From positions 124,001-188,000 of the forward strand of contig VIIQ02000130.1 in assembly GCA_007449985.2 (NCBI GenBank): 64,000 bases of DNA. The letters are read 5' to 3'. Shown one piece after another: positions 1-12,735 of the stretch (within the stretch, counting starts at the first letter, position 1; each line of letters starts with the position of its first letter). The translations under genes and the position numbers were made by a program. The notes beneath the pieces are model-generated. The model was not told the origin of the DNA, searched no databases, and saw nothing but the letters and a program-made list of their open reading frames with translations. Origin of the DNA: Desmodesmus armatus (Eukaryota > Chlorophyta > Chlorophyceae > Sphaeropleales > Scenedesmaceae).

Positions 1-436
1 CAGTTGAGTGCAGTTAAGACTGCTGGTGTAGGCTACTCTCTGCAACTTCTGGTGCAAAAACTGGTGCTGAGCAGTAGTCATGGTGCTTCTGACCGCAGGC
101 AGTTGGCAGGTTGGTCAAGCATTAGTCACATGTACGTTTGACTCAGGTGCAGAGACATGTGCAGGCGGTTCCCTTCGACAAGAGGGTGTCACCAGTGATA
201 TTCCAGTGGTTTTTTGCCGTTCCGATACACAGCTTGTGCACGTAGTTGTGATCAGTGCACTACAACGCTATTGCAACAGCAGCACCACCAGGCATAGTGG
301 ATGTGTGAGCACAGCATGCCGTTGTCCTACATACGATAACGACGATTGCAGCGCATATGTTGACTTGCTGAACGCTCGAAGCTGGCCAGCCTCATCACAC
401 ACCATGTTGTTCCACACCAGCAGCAGTCAACAACAG
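1..436. other. 5' edge, no supported gene
   Basis: I see no convincing coding exon here. An open frame crosses the stretch, but its residues look like random translation. It probably belongs to an intron or upstream region of the Gln-rich gene that follows. The first plausible exon begins after an AG at 435-436. Confidence 0.4.
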
Positions 437-760
437 CGCAGCCTGCATGGTGATGTTGCACATAAGCTGTCTCAGGTGCAGCAACTGAGGAGGCTCCTGG
501 AGGCAGATGGGGACTTTCCATCCACTGGAGCTGGCATTAGGATGGAACAGGTTGGGTGCCGGCGCTGTGTGAACCAGGACATGAGACTACCGCAGCCTGC
601 TGCATGCTGCTGATGCACCCCTTGTATGAATGTTATCCTGCAGGAGCGCTTGGCAGCGAATGCTGCTGCAGCCAAGGCACGCAACAGTGCCCTGCAGCAG
701 AGCATTGCTGAGCAGGCAGATGCAAGGCCGCCTGCTGCATGCAACTACATGGATGCGCAG
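437..760 (+). CDS. two candidate upstream exons of the Gln-rich protein gene
   Basis: Two short segments look like coding exons. Exon A (437-550, 38 codons) follows CAACAG and ends at a weak GTTGGG donor. It reads RSLHGDVAHKLSQVQQLRRL and onward, with coiled-coil-like hydrophobic spacing. Exon B (644-760, 39 codons) follows ATCCTGCAG and ends at GTCAGT. It reads ERLAANAAAAKARNSALQQS and onward and is strongly helical. Both start and end in phase 0, and the big downstream exon can also start in phase 0, so all three can be joined in frame. Which gene they belong to is inferred from position, strand and phase. No domain is recognised. Confidence 0.35.
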
Positions 761-1355
761 GTCAGTCTGGGATACCGCCTGCATGCCTATACATATTACA
801 AATGCGTGCTGGGCACACCACGCCATGCATCCTGCCCCTTGGCACTTCACATGAGCAGTATCCTACCCACGGCCCAAGCCCAGCAAGGCGCAGCATCTGT
901 CAGCACAGACAGCACCTGCACTTTGCTGTTGTGCTGCCATCCATGCTAGCACAAACGGCCAGCACAATTGCAATCATGAACAGTGATACCATCCTTTCCA
1001 TACCCATCTCGCTCTTTCTATGCTCTGCTGCTGGATTAGTCACGCAGCTGCTGGCCCTGACAGGAGCATACATGACCCTCGTCAGATCAGCCCTCCCAGC
1101 ATGGCTGGCCCAAGTTTGCCCTCAGCTACACACCAGCTAGTAAGCACCCAACGCCCCAGCATGCAGCAGTGTTGTCCCGTGACAGCTGTCAACAGCTTCT
1201 TGTGACTTACTCTATGTTGTACTCTCTCTCAGTATGCCTCTGCCCCAACAAGCCAGCACGGCATTGCCGAAATTGTCTTCAGGTAACATGTTGTGAGGAG
1301 GCACGTCATTCAACAGAGGTGCCTGCCATGCCCTTGCTGTCCTGCTTTCCCGCAG
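761..1355 (+). other. probable intron(s) before the giant Gln-rich exon
   Basis: No supported exon. The stretch starts with a GTCAGT donor. It ends near one of two good pyrimidine-rich acceptors, CTTTCCCGCAG ending at 1355 or GTCCTTCAG ending at 1457, both phase 0 with the downstream frame. Short CCCAGCAC-type motifs recur. Confidence 0.3.
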
Positions 1356-4300
1356 CACTGTCAGCAGCTGGAAAGCAGGACGCTGCCCCAGCACATCCAT
1401 AAGCAGCAGTGGCTGCCGCCAGGACACTGCCCCAGCACATGCCAGCCAGTCCTTCAGATTCAACATCCCCAGCCGGCCTACACCCATGCGGCCCAGCAGC
1501 CACACCACCAGCACTACCAGCACCACCAGCAGCAGCACGTCCCGCAGGGTCCCTTCAACATACCCGGGCAAGCAGCTGCTCAGCAGGGATACCCCCTGCA
1601 GCAGCAGCAGCAGCAGCAGCAGGGATACCCCGTGCAGCAGCAGCAGCAGCAGGGAAACCCCGTGCAGCAGCCAGCTAGCCCCCCTGTGATATCTCGGCAG
1701 CTGCAGGGGGCCCCCGCAGGGCAAAGGGAGGTGCCGCATGTGGGGGCTGGCTGTGCTGCAGGCGGCATCCAGCCTCAGCACCAGGAGCAGGCAGGGCAAC
1801 TCCTGCAGCGCCCAGCACAGCAGTTGCAGTCACAGGAGCAGGAGCAGCAGCAGCAGCAGCCTGCACCTGAAGCTGACCCGTTCATGGCGAGCCTGCAGAG
1901 CATAACCTCACAGCTAGCACTGCTGCAGCAGGCAATCCAGACCCACCAGCAGCAGAAGCAGTGCCAGCAGCCAGGTAAGGGCAGCATGCAGGCTGCTGGC
2001 TGTGCCCCTGCTGCTGCTGCTACTGCCAGCGGTGGCCGTGTTGCTGGCGTTGGTGGCCCTGCTGCTGCTGTTGATGATGGTCGTGGTCTGGGTATGTGCA
2101 GTTGGCAGCAGCAGCAGCAGCAGCAGGAAGAAGAGCAGCAGGATTCAGGAGTAGCATCTGCAGCAGGTTCCTGCAGCTTTGCTGGGGGTGTGCTGTCTCA
2201 GCTGCATGGCAGGCAAGCCAAGACCAGCTGTGCCGGTGCTGATGCAGCTGCTGCAGCAGCTCCTGGCACTGCTGCCAACAGTAGGGCACCACTGCCTGCA
2301 GCACTTCTGGGCAGCACTGCCAGCAGCAGCAGCAGTCCCGTTTCTGCAGCAGCTGCTGGCCCTGGGTCGCTGAAGGCAGCGGCACGCGCAGCAGCGGCCT
2401 CGGAGTCAGCACGCAGCCCAAGCCAGCAGGGAAGGCAACCCCAGCAGCAACATGAGCCGCTGCAGCAGCAGCTGACGCAGGGGCACCAGAAGGCGGCAGT
2501 CTGCGCAGCATCCCCTCCTGCATCAGAGCGGGCATCTCAAGCGGCTGCCTCTGATTCAGCCCACTGCCAGATTGAGCAGCAGGAGGATGCCACAGCAGTG
2601 AAGTATGTTGTGGGGCGCTTCACAGTTGTACAGCAGACGACACCCAGCAGCTCCCGCCCCATGTCACGGGCGAGCAGTGCGATCCCAACACCGCGCACCG
2701 TGAGCCCGGGTGCGGACGTGATAGCAGAGAGTGCTGCTGCTGCTGCAGCAGCAGCAGCATCGGCATCTTCAGCAGCAGCAGCAGCTGTGCAGCCTGAGCA
2801 GCAGCAGCAGCAGCAGGCGCATGCAGCTGGTGCGGAGTGCTGCCCCTGTGCCACCCCGCCTTGTCGCACTGGCAGCAGCAGCAGCACAGCAGGGGGTGTG
2901 GATGGGCGGCAACATGCCGGTGCACAGCAGCAGCAGCAGGGTGGGGTGAGAGCAGGAGCTGGTGTTGGCTCACCCTTTGAGGCCGCCAGCAGCAGCAACA
3001 GTGAAGTCGAAGCAGGTACAACACTATCGGAGCCTGCGGGTACCTCTGCAGCAGCAGCAGAAGCTGTCAAAGGCACACAGCACCCTGTTGTTGGTGTATC
3101 TGAGGGGTCTAGCAGCACCACCAGTCAGCGGCCAGCAGCTCAAACCACCAAGAGGCAGAGCGAGGCTGTGAACAACCCACAGCAACCCCTGCAGGCCAGC
3201 CTGCAGGTGCAGGGTGGCTCCCAGGAGGCTGCAGAACCCGCAGAGGCTGTCACCCCCACGCTGTCATCAGCACAGTCGCAGCCCCGCAGCTCTTTGCTGC
3301 AGAAGGTGGATGCAGTGGCAGTTGTTAGGCAGCCAACGGTGAGCTCCAGCAAGGGCAGCACGTCAGCTACAGCTACCATCAAGGCCCCTCCACCACCGCC
3401 ACCACTGCCGCAGCAGCAGCAGCAGCAGCAGAGGCAGGTGCCGCTGCGCCTGAGCGCTGTTAGCGCTGTCCCGCAGCAGCGGAGGCAGAGCGCTGAGGCA
3501 GCAGGTGCGATCGCACCACGTCGTTCTAGCTACTCCAGCAGTGCCGAGCAGCAGCAACAGCAGCAGGTGCAGCAACAGCAGCAGCAGATGTCACCGAGGA
3601 TGAGCGACCGCAGGCTCAGTGCTGACTCACACCACCAGCAGCAGCAGCTTAGCTGGTGTAGCACAAGCCCCTCGAGACGCTCGTCAGCTGGGGACGGCTT
3701 CCCAGCAGCTGCCACTGCTGCTGCTGGTGGAGGATCAGTACCCACAAGCAGCCTAAGCCCCACTGCCAGTCTTCACCTGCACCAGCAGCTTGTGTTCAGC
3801 CCTCTGCGGCTAGGCTCAGCAGGGGGGGTGACAACAGGGGGTGCTGGTGCTGGCGAGGCTGCTGCTGCCGCTGCTGTGGCGGCTGCAGCGCAGCTGTCTG
3901 GGGAGGAGGCTACTGCTCAGCACCTGGTGTTGTCCCCTCTGAGGCTCAGCCACACAAGCCTGCCTGTGCCTGCGCTTTCGCCTGCGCTGGCTGCTGCTCT
4001 GGGCAGTGGTGCCGGCACAGGCAGGGCAGGGCTAGAGAGTACATCGGATGCGGTGGTTGGTGCGGGTCACAGTGACACTCTGCCAGGCGGTGCTGCCGGC
4101 GGCAGCGCTTGCAGCAGCGCAGAGGCAAGTTCAGAAAAGCTGCATTGCGGCCTGAGGGCTATGGGTGGTGGTGTGGTTGGTGTGGGGCTGGTCAGGCAGG
4201 TGGGCAGCATGGACAGATCCACCCAGCAGTTGAGCCAGCAGGAGCAGCAGGAGCAGCAGCAGTGGGATTTGCAGCGAGAGTCTCAGGAGCTGCGGCAATC

Positions 4301-5788
4301 ACAAGTGCAGGATGTGTTGGGCGCTTCCTGCAGTGGCAGCTGTGTGTCCGGTGTGTCAGGTGATGCTTCAAGTGGGTCCTTGGGCATTCATAGCCAGGAG
4401 GGCGAGCAGCAGCAGGAGGGTGAGCAGCAGCTGCGCCAGCAGGGGCAGCTAGCCACACCAACAGCAGCAGCAGCAGAAGCAGCTGGTGCATGGGTTTCAG
4501 CGCCAGGTGCTGCAGGCAGCACTGAGCTACCTAGCCCTGCTGCCTGCAACCCACAGCAGCAGCAGCAGCCCACGATGCCGCAGTGGGAGCAGGCAGTGTT
4601 CAGTCCGCTGCGCTCCGGCACAGCAGCTGCTGGCAGCACAGCTAGCCCCAGCCCAGGGCTGACGCAGTCTACAGGGGCATGGCCGAACCAGGGGGAGGGG
4701 CCCAGAAGGGAGGAGGTGGTGTTCAGTCCACTCAAGCTTGCTGCCGCCTCTCCTTCCTTCTCCGCCAGTCAAACCCTAGGTGTCAGCACGCCCAGCCCTA
4801 GCACCAGCGGGCAATTATCCCCGCAGCGACTGGCGCGCCCACAGCAGCAGCAGCAATTTGGATCTCGTGCTGGCAACACCCCGCCACTCAGTATGGCTCC
4901 CTTGGGAAGTCTGTCAGGTGGAGTAGGAGCAGCAGGTGCTGCCGGCAACGGCAGCAGCCAGCTTGCGAGTCAGCTAGTGCTGATGCCTGGCGGAGGGGCG
5001 GTGGGACCCCTACACAGCAACTTGAACCTGGCCCAGAATGCAGGCAGCAGCGCAGCAGCAGCTACCAGGGGTGCAGGCAGCAGCCTGGCAAGCTCTGTCC
5101 ACATGGGCCTGCTGCTGTCACCAGCCACTCGGCTGAGCCTGGGGGGTGCCAGCACTGTTGATGAAGCCGCGTGGTCCTCTGGCAGGCCGTCTTTATCGAC
5201 AACGGATGGTGGGGGAGAGCAGGGGCGGCTGTCTATCGGCCCGGGTGCTGGGGGAGCGGCAACGGCTGGGGTAGGGCTAGCTGCTGCAGCAGCAGGGGCA
5301 GGAGGGGTGGTGTCCACAGGGCCAGCAGGTTCTGCTGCGGCTGCTGCTGCTGCCACAGCGGCAGCAGCAGTGGGGGCCAAGCCTGCGGTGATGGCCAGCT
5401 GGAGTAGCTTGAGCAGTACTGCCAGCGGGGTGAGGGTCCCGCGTCTGTCGCTGCCGCCGACGCTGCATGTGCCGGATGCTCCCGTCCCTGGGGCTGGCAA
5501 CAGGAGCGGAGGCAGCACCTTCAGAGGTGTTGGGGCTGCAGCAGGGTCACAAGCAGGGCCTCTGGCTACCAACAGGCAGCAGCAGCACACAGCGGAGCAG
5601 CCTTGCCATGCAGAGCAGCTGCAGGATTTGGATGGTCACTGTGGTGCAGCTGCGGATGGAGGGACTGTTGCTGAGGAGCCGGCAGCAGCACAGCGTCAGT
5701 CAAACTTCACATCGAGAGTGAAGGGTGCAGGGGCCTCACCATCGCTACCCCCACCCCCTCCTGAGCTCATGATGCACCTGCGCCAGTC

Positions 5789-5820
<32 letters not shown>

Positions 5821-6646
5821 GCTGGGGAGCTGAGGCGGCCAGTGCAGGCATTGCCATGGATGCCAGCAGCTCTGCTGCAGCTGCACCGCCTGCTGAAGAC
5901 AGCTTGTCTATGCATGCTCGACAGGGCCAGCAGAAACAGCTTGGCATGGTGCCGCTTGCAGGCCTTGTCCCTGCAGCTGCAAACCCCGCTGATGAAGACA
6001 GCCCGCCGATGCATGCCCATCAGGGCCGCAAGCAACAGCCTAGCGAGGTGCCGCTTGCAGGTCTTGTCTCTGCAGCTGCGCTGTCAGTGGGTAGGGCTGG
6101 GATCATTGGTGGCAGCAGCAGCGGCGGTGGGGGTGCAGCAGCGCGGCCGCAGCAGGGCATTGGCAGCTGCAGGGTGAGCAGTGCAGCTGGTACGGCTGAC
6201 AGGGACAAGTTGGTCAGTAAGGTGAGGTGATGTGCCGCGCAGCATGCTACCTGAATCAGCTTTGCTGTGCTCCTGAGCTGGTGTCAGGTGGGAGCGTGGT
6301 AGATTGCCAGTGCAAGCTGCGTTTGTGCATGAGCTCAGCACGTTAGCATAAGAGTGAATTGAGTGTGAGCTGAATGACATGTGCATGTGTGCAGCAGCAG
6401 TGAGGCTATGTGCTGCTGTCCTGACAACCTACCTTCACAGCAGCAGAGGTACTGTCATGCGAGGAGGCTGAACAGTTAGATGAGTGGTTGATGAGTGACC
6501 ATGCTCAGTGTGTGATGCCTGCTTATGCTTCCTGGTTGTAGGTGCTCAACACTGGTATGACCGAGTTCTCCTTTGAGGAGGAAGCCTCGGCGGATGCATT
6601 GCAATTGGAGACACAGCTCAGCAGTGGATCGGAGTTTAGTGTCTGA
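1356..6646 (+). CDS. Gln/Ala/Ser-rich, probably disordered protein (3' part of gene)
   Basis: One exon is open without a stop from 1287 to 6221. Its 5' limit is uncertain (acceptor at 1355 or 1457), and no ATG fits, so the start lies upstream. It ends at a GTGAGG donor in phase 0 and joins a terminal exon 6542-6646 (35 codons, acceptor TTGTAG, stop TGA) reading VLNTGMTEFSFEEEASADAL and onward. The ~1,650 residues are dominated by poly-Gln, poly-Ala and Ser/Gly/Pro tracts encoded by CAG and GCA runs. Conserved-looking islands are DPFMASLQSITSQLALLQQA (around 1877-1936), VGRFTVV (2610-2630, an RFxV motif at 2616-2627) and four VFSPLRL-like repeats (3789, 3924, 4593, 4716). RFxV motifs bind the CCT domains of SPAK/OSR1-type kinases in animals and occur in plant STE20-like kinases, so a kinase-pathway role is possible but speculative. 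No folded domain is visible. Confidence 0.65.
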
Positions 6647-7221
6647 GTGTGGTGATGGTAACGGTTGATGCTCAGTCAGTGTCGGTTGGCAAGGGCATGC
6701 CACGCTGGTATGCCAGACGTCATGTAGTAGTTAGTCAATGACAGCCATCGCTACAACCCGCCAGACCAGACGGTCGCGTCAATCAAGCGGACTGATTTCC
6801 TTGTGCATTCTGCTTCAAAGCCAAGGTTGGGATCACGTGATTTTGGCGGGAAGACAGCTGTGAGCGGAACAGAGACTCATAACTAGCTTAACAAACACAC
6901 GTAGAGTGGTGTTTAGTTCGCGCCATACGTACTTTCCGGGTGATCAGGTGGCCCTTTGAGCAAACAGCCGGAAGGCCGGACGTACGACAGCCTTCTTCAG
7001 GCGTCACAGCCTCCCTCCTGTACTGAACACGTGTGCTGGGTCCTGCCTGAGCATATCTTTCCTGTTATCATTTGGGTTGTCCATGCCTCATCGCCCATCT
7101 AGTTTTCTAATCTGTTTTGCCGCTTTGCGGGGCATCAATAGTTCACCGTTACAGCCCGTCTGTCTTAAAAAGCTTTGATTTATATTCATAAGAATTCGGC
7201 TCACCTGTCTATACCGTCGTT
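6647..7221. other. spacer: 3' region of Gln-rich gene and MCO1 promoter region
   Basis: About 575 bp with no gene. It holds a 26-bp block at 6944-6969 that recurs upstream of MCO2. GTAC cores lie near 6928, 6978 and 7020, and an AT-rich TTTATATTC stretch sits about 45 bp before the MCO1 ATG. Any promoter role is inferred from position. Confidence 0.4.
6944..6969 (+). promoter_or_regulatory. 26-bp block shared by MCO1 and MCO2 upstream regions
   Basis: This block matches 17079-17104 at 23 of 26 positions and starts TCAGGTGGCCC. It lies about 250 bp before the MCO1 ATG. A short CCGG-stem inverted repeat follows it. It could be a cis-element, a relic of the duplicated promoter, or the end of an element. 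Confidence 0.3.
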
Positions 7222-8320
7222 ATGGGGTGGCTGCTCTTGCTGGCTCTGGTGTCAGCTGCAGTCACTACTGTCAATGGTCAGGCTTGGTATCTGAATCGCC
7301 CACCTGTTGATTTCTGGAGCCCAGACATTGACGTGGCATCCCAGACACGCCTGCCACGTGTCCCACTATCCCCATATGGGGCCGCAAACCTCATATGTCC
7401 CCAACAGAACGGGGTCGGATACAATGTGCTGGGGTTCCCAGGGACGCCCTACATCCAAAGCCCATTCTCACAGCAGTACAGATCCCCTGAGCCTGGAGTC
7501 CCGACAACAGCAGTGTGCAGGACAGGCGATGCAGACCCTAAGCACTGCATGACCGCTTACGACATCTTGATAGAGGCGATCCAGATCAGGCCATTTGATA
7601 TCACAGTGCCGAGCTGCACAGCCTTCCCGCCAACCAACTGCTTGGCTTACAACGGGCAGATCCCTGGGCCTCTGATCACAGCACCAGTGTGAGTGAGGTA
7701 GCCCCCAGCAAGTACATGCGCATGCATCATAGGGGGCAAGTGCATGTGCATGCGCATGCATGCAAGGGGGATGGGGCCATCAGTCCATGTGGCAGGAAGG
7801 AGTTGGGTTCGCGTTTTGGCTGCTGGCAGTCAATCTGCAGAGCTATGTAGCTCTTCCAGGCTATCAGCAAGGTGCTGGCAGTAAGGAAGCTGGCAGTTTT
7901 CCTGCAGCAGCAGTGGACCGCCTGCATAGCATTCTGGGGCATGCAACAGTCACTGCGCCAACAACAGCATGGGAACAGCATCTTGCAAGGAGCAGAGCAG
8001 CAGCCCCTGAGGAGCAGCAGCAAGCAAGGTGACAGCGGGCAGACAGGCATGGGAACCGCTTGCAGCATGCTGCTCCCTGTAACACAGAACACATGCACAG
8101 ACAGGGTGACGGCCGGGCTGCAGGACAGAGCTGAATCATGTGTCTGTTGTTGTGTGCCATGTCGGTTATTCCCCTGCAGTGGCCATGAGGTGATGATACG
8201 GTTCACAAACAAGGTGACAAGCTCTTACTTTGCAAATGAGCCCCCGTGCACAGCAACGCGGACTGGCAGACCCTTCTCTATCCACCTTCATGGATCGGAG
8301 TCCTTGGCTCCATTTGATGG

Positions 8321-8746
8321 GTACGAGTAGGGTTCAGCGCTGGCGCACGGCGCCAGCGCGGCAGTCAGGGGTGTTGAGTTGGGTTCAGTACGAGTAGGGT
8401 TCAGCGCTAGCGCGCGGTTCGGCGCTGGCGCGGGGGTCAGGGGTTTTGAGGGTCCGCCTGCTTACATATCATGTGTAGAGTTTACACAGAGTTGGCAGTG
8501 TGGATACAAGCAGGCTGTCAAGCAGTCTGCCAGACATTGCCTGCAGTCGCAGGGCGCACCTGCACACACTGTGGTGGTCACAACAGAGCTGTCAGCGCCT
8601 TGCACTGCTGCTATCGCTGCTGGTAAAGATTGCACTGGCACACAAAGCGCAGTTATATCACTACATGACAAACAAACAAGTGTATTAGCAAGTGTGTTAC
8701 GGCAATATGCTGTCATGTGCTGTGTGTTGTGATGTTGTGGGTGCAG
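8321..8746 (+). repeat. MCO1 intron 2 with GC-rich repeated palindromes
   Basis: This intron carries two copies of a GAGTAGGGTTCAGCGCT-type block (around 8325 and 8393), each followed by CGCCAGCG/CGCTGGCG palindromic sequence. They look like degenerate minisatellite copies. No coding content. Confidence 0.4.
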
Positions 8747-8956
8747 GTGGGCAGAGGATGAGATCTGCGGAGGTGAGATCAGCGGCCGCGCCTGGCAGCG
8801 AAAGTGTTGCCAGATATTTTTGCAATGATGAACCACAAAGAGGGAGCGTTCAGTGCTGTTTCAGTGTGTGGCTGCTGCATGCAGACAACGCAGAACCACA
8901 AGCAACGGTGGCCAGGTGCAGCTATCCACTAGCAGCACGCTGGCTTCAACACCTGC

Positions 8957-8987
<31 letters not shown>

Positions 8988-11900
8988 AGGCGAAAGCAAG
9001 GAATATATCTACCCCAACCAGCGTGCAACAACTGCTTGGTGCGTAACTTGCAGGCTATCAGCACAGCGCAGTGTTCAGCCGACAGTCAACATACAGGGTC
9101 AGGGTGGTGTGAGCATGCTACCGAGCCAGCCGCTGCGATAAGTGTACTGCGCATGCGGCCAATACCGTGTGACACGGCCATAAAGCTGTCTTCCAGGGCT
9201 ATGCCCCACATGAGCCCCTGGCTCCCTTTCAGGTTGCACTGCTTTGCCGTGCCGAGTACTGTGACTGTAAATGTGTGCCACTGGCAGTGTGCTGTGCGAG
9301 GGTCACACTGACCGCACCTGACATGGCGTAATTATGTTGCACTGGCGTAAGTATGTTTCACACCATATACATGTATGTTTTTCACTGCGACGCAGGTACC
9401 ATGATCATGCCCTCCACATCACTCTTGAAAACGCGTACCACGGCTTGGCAGGGATGTACATCATGAGCGACAAAGTGAAGGACGGAGGATGCGGGGCGCC
9501 ATACAACCTCGAGGTAAGCTGGATCCTGGGGCCCCAGGCTAGCATGTTTAGGGTTGGTAGGGTTAGTGTTCCTAGGGTTGGCAGGGTGGGCATGTCAGCA
9601 GAGGGCGTGCATGTGACGCAGTGTGGCGGTCACACTAGGACAATCCCATGATGCCAGTCAGAGGCTGAGTGTTTGAAAGATAAAGCAAAGGCGCTGCATG
9701 ATCATGCATGCAGTTCTCATCAGGCGCACCCCCAGAGGTTGAGTGGGCGCAAGTTGCACTGTCACAGTTTTTTTGGAGAAGATGTCTGCATGTGTCTACT
9801 TGACAGCATTTTGAGTACCATGTGCCGAACATAACCATAAATGCTGCTGAAGAACCACAAGGGAGCAGCTGACATTCATTCTGTGAAGCGTAGCCAACAC
9901 TTCACCGCAGTGCCATTGAATGCACAGCAGTACAGTGCGCCAAGCGCCCTCTGCTTTGGGGGGGGGGGGGAATTGAGAGCAACCAGGGGTTGTGTGTGTC
10001 TTGCAGGACATTGAGGAGCGTGTTATGATGTTGAGGGACGTTGTCCTTACGCCAACATGTCAACTCTACTACGATTATCTGGGGCCACACAACCGCAACC
10101 TGTACGGTAAGAGCAGCTGCATGGTGTCATTCTGTTATATGCAAGAAGCAACTCAAGAGAAAGCACTAGCAATAATATAGCACGTCCGTATGATGTCAGA
10201 CCAGACCGTTCCGAGTATATCGTACGGAACCATGCTTGCGCACAGCTGCGGATAAGGAGACAAACGAGACCGCCACGCACGCGAAGTAGGCGCTCATTTC
10301 GCATGCATGCCCGTTATGATGGATGTGCCCGCACCCGTTCGTCACGATTGCACCAACGTCATTGTGCTGTGCCCGGCCGATTGCTATGCCGTGCAGGCGA
10401 TATCAACACCGTCAACGGCGTCCCATGGCCTGAGATGCCTCTCGAGCCCAAGTGGTACCGCTTCAGATTCCTCAACGTCGCAACGTCCCGACCTTTCCTC
10501 GTGAAGTTCAAGAACGAGTTTGGTCGCGACGTCGGCCCCGAAATCTGCAGGGTCATTGCGTCAGATGGAGGATACAGGCCTGAGCCGATTGCCTTCCCTC
10601 CTGAGGGCCTGCAGATGGGAATAGCTGAGCGCTACGATGTGGTGTGCAACTTTGCGCACTACGCTGGCAGGCAGCTGTACATCTGGTGAGTGCAGCACGC
10701 ACCTTTCTCCTTGGCTACAGTAACATTGACTGATTGATTTGCAACCGTGCTTTGTCTACTTGGACTGCCACGTGGATACGCTTGATGCCACTGTCGTCCC
10801 CTATGTATGTTGCTTCGTAGTGTTGTGAAATTAGTGCATTCATGCAATTGTGCCTTGTGCATCCCACAGGAACGGCGACAACCCAGCCATGTTCAAGGAG
10901 GTACCTTACTTCTGCCACTCCCACCTGTTGGCGCTCATCACTGTGGCAGCCACACCCAGCCAGCCCAACCCTCCACAGTTCAACGACCGCCTCCTGCCAC
11001 GCAACCCCTTGCACATGGAGAACATCCTCACACCTGCTGACCTTGCACAGGCCAAGGCGATGGCTGCGGCGGTGGGTACAAAAAGCGCCTGTGTTGAACT
11101 ACTGCATTTTGCAACAAGGTTGTCTGCTGGTGTGTGAGAGCTACAGGCTGCAGAACACAGCATCGAATGGCAGACCAAGAGGGTCCGACCCTCAAGGAGA
11201 GAATGTCGAGTCAACATTCTCTCCATGCCTTTTGCAGAGCGGCTGAGCAAGCATCATTGGATGCCCTCTGACGATGCGTCAGCTTACACCTTACCTTGCG
11301 CTAATAGTCCTACTGCCTTTGCCGTGCTGCACGTACAATATAGCAACCCGGGGAGCACACAGCATGGCGAGTGATTTGGTAGCGACAGGGCCTAACCAGG
11401 GCGGCCTTGTTGAACTCAGTGAGCATTTAACAGTGCAAGGACACCTCGCCCGCTGTCCCTGCACGTCGGACAACCTTCCTCAGGATTGCAGCAACAAGCT
11501 GTTGCTGCACTGCCACTGCTGTGCAGGGCACAGCAACGCGCCAATTCACCTTTAATCGCGGGGGCGGTTTGTGGACCATCAATGGGGAGACCTGGACCAG
11601 CAACAAGCTTGCAGGTGACAAACATGGGCCTCCAATCCACGATGTACAGAGTTTGCAGTGATAGTTAGTCCAGAAGAAGTTGCCAGTAAGTCGCACTTAT
11701 TGATGCATGATACAGATGCATGATACAGATGCATGATACAGATGCAAGCAGCCAAGAGGGAATGCATTGATGACAGGGCCACACCTGACATGTCGTCTGT
11801 GTGTTGGCATTGCTGTGCAGCTGCTGACGTCGGACAGAACACTTGGGAGCTGTGGTAAGCAATCGGGGTTGCAGCCAGCTGGCTCTCATGATCATGTATC

Positions 11901-12493
11901 ATCAAGGGCGGTCCTTGACATCACAGGACAGCACATCGATACGTGATATCACAGTACAGCCCATTGCAGTACAGCACATTGCAGTATAGCACGGCCTCTC
12001 ACTCAAGCCATGGAAGCTTGCACATCACAAGACGGTACAGTATTGGGCACACAGCGCACACACCAACCCCTACATGACAGTCGCAAAATCAAACTCAATA
12101 CTGTACGCATGTCACACAGCACACAGCCGCATGATCAACAATCAAAAATGCTTTGATTTTTCAAGCACTACAGCAGCAGAACAAGAGTCAATCCCAATTT
12201 GCCTAATATGTCTGCTCGCCGTTGCCACCTCACAGGCACATCAACACCGGTGGGGGCTGGTTCCACCCTGTCCACCTGCACCTAGTGGACTTCTTCATCA
12301 TTCAGCGTGGCAAAAACGCGGCAGCAAGCGACGGCCTCTTCGCCTTTGAGCGCAACTCCCCCAAAGACATGCTTTTTTGGGCCCAGGGCAGGACATGTGG
12401 GTCATTGCAAGGTATGTCATGGCTGCGGTTTTGTAGGGTCCGGCCCTAACCCCCTTCCTCACTGTTGTGATACTCAGTGCTCGTGACGGCCCA

Positions 12494-12735
<242 letters not shown>

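Noticed and set aside
1212..3763. Several - strand ORFs rich in Leu, Cys and Ala opposite the Gln-rich gene
   Set aside because: Antisense shadows of CAG/GCA repeats. The + frame is open for 4.9 kb and splices in phase to a sensible terminal exon.
12361..12411. Programmed frameshifting at the MCO1 T run
   Set aside because: Two further phase lesions follow and the paralogs encode the frame directly, so decay or sequencing error is simpler.
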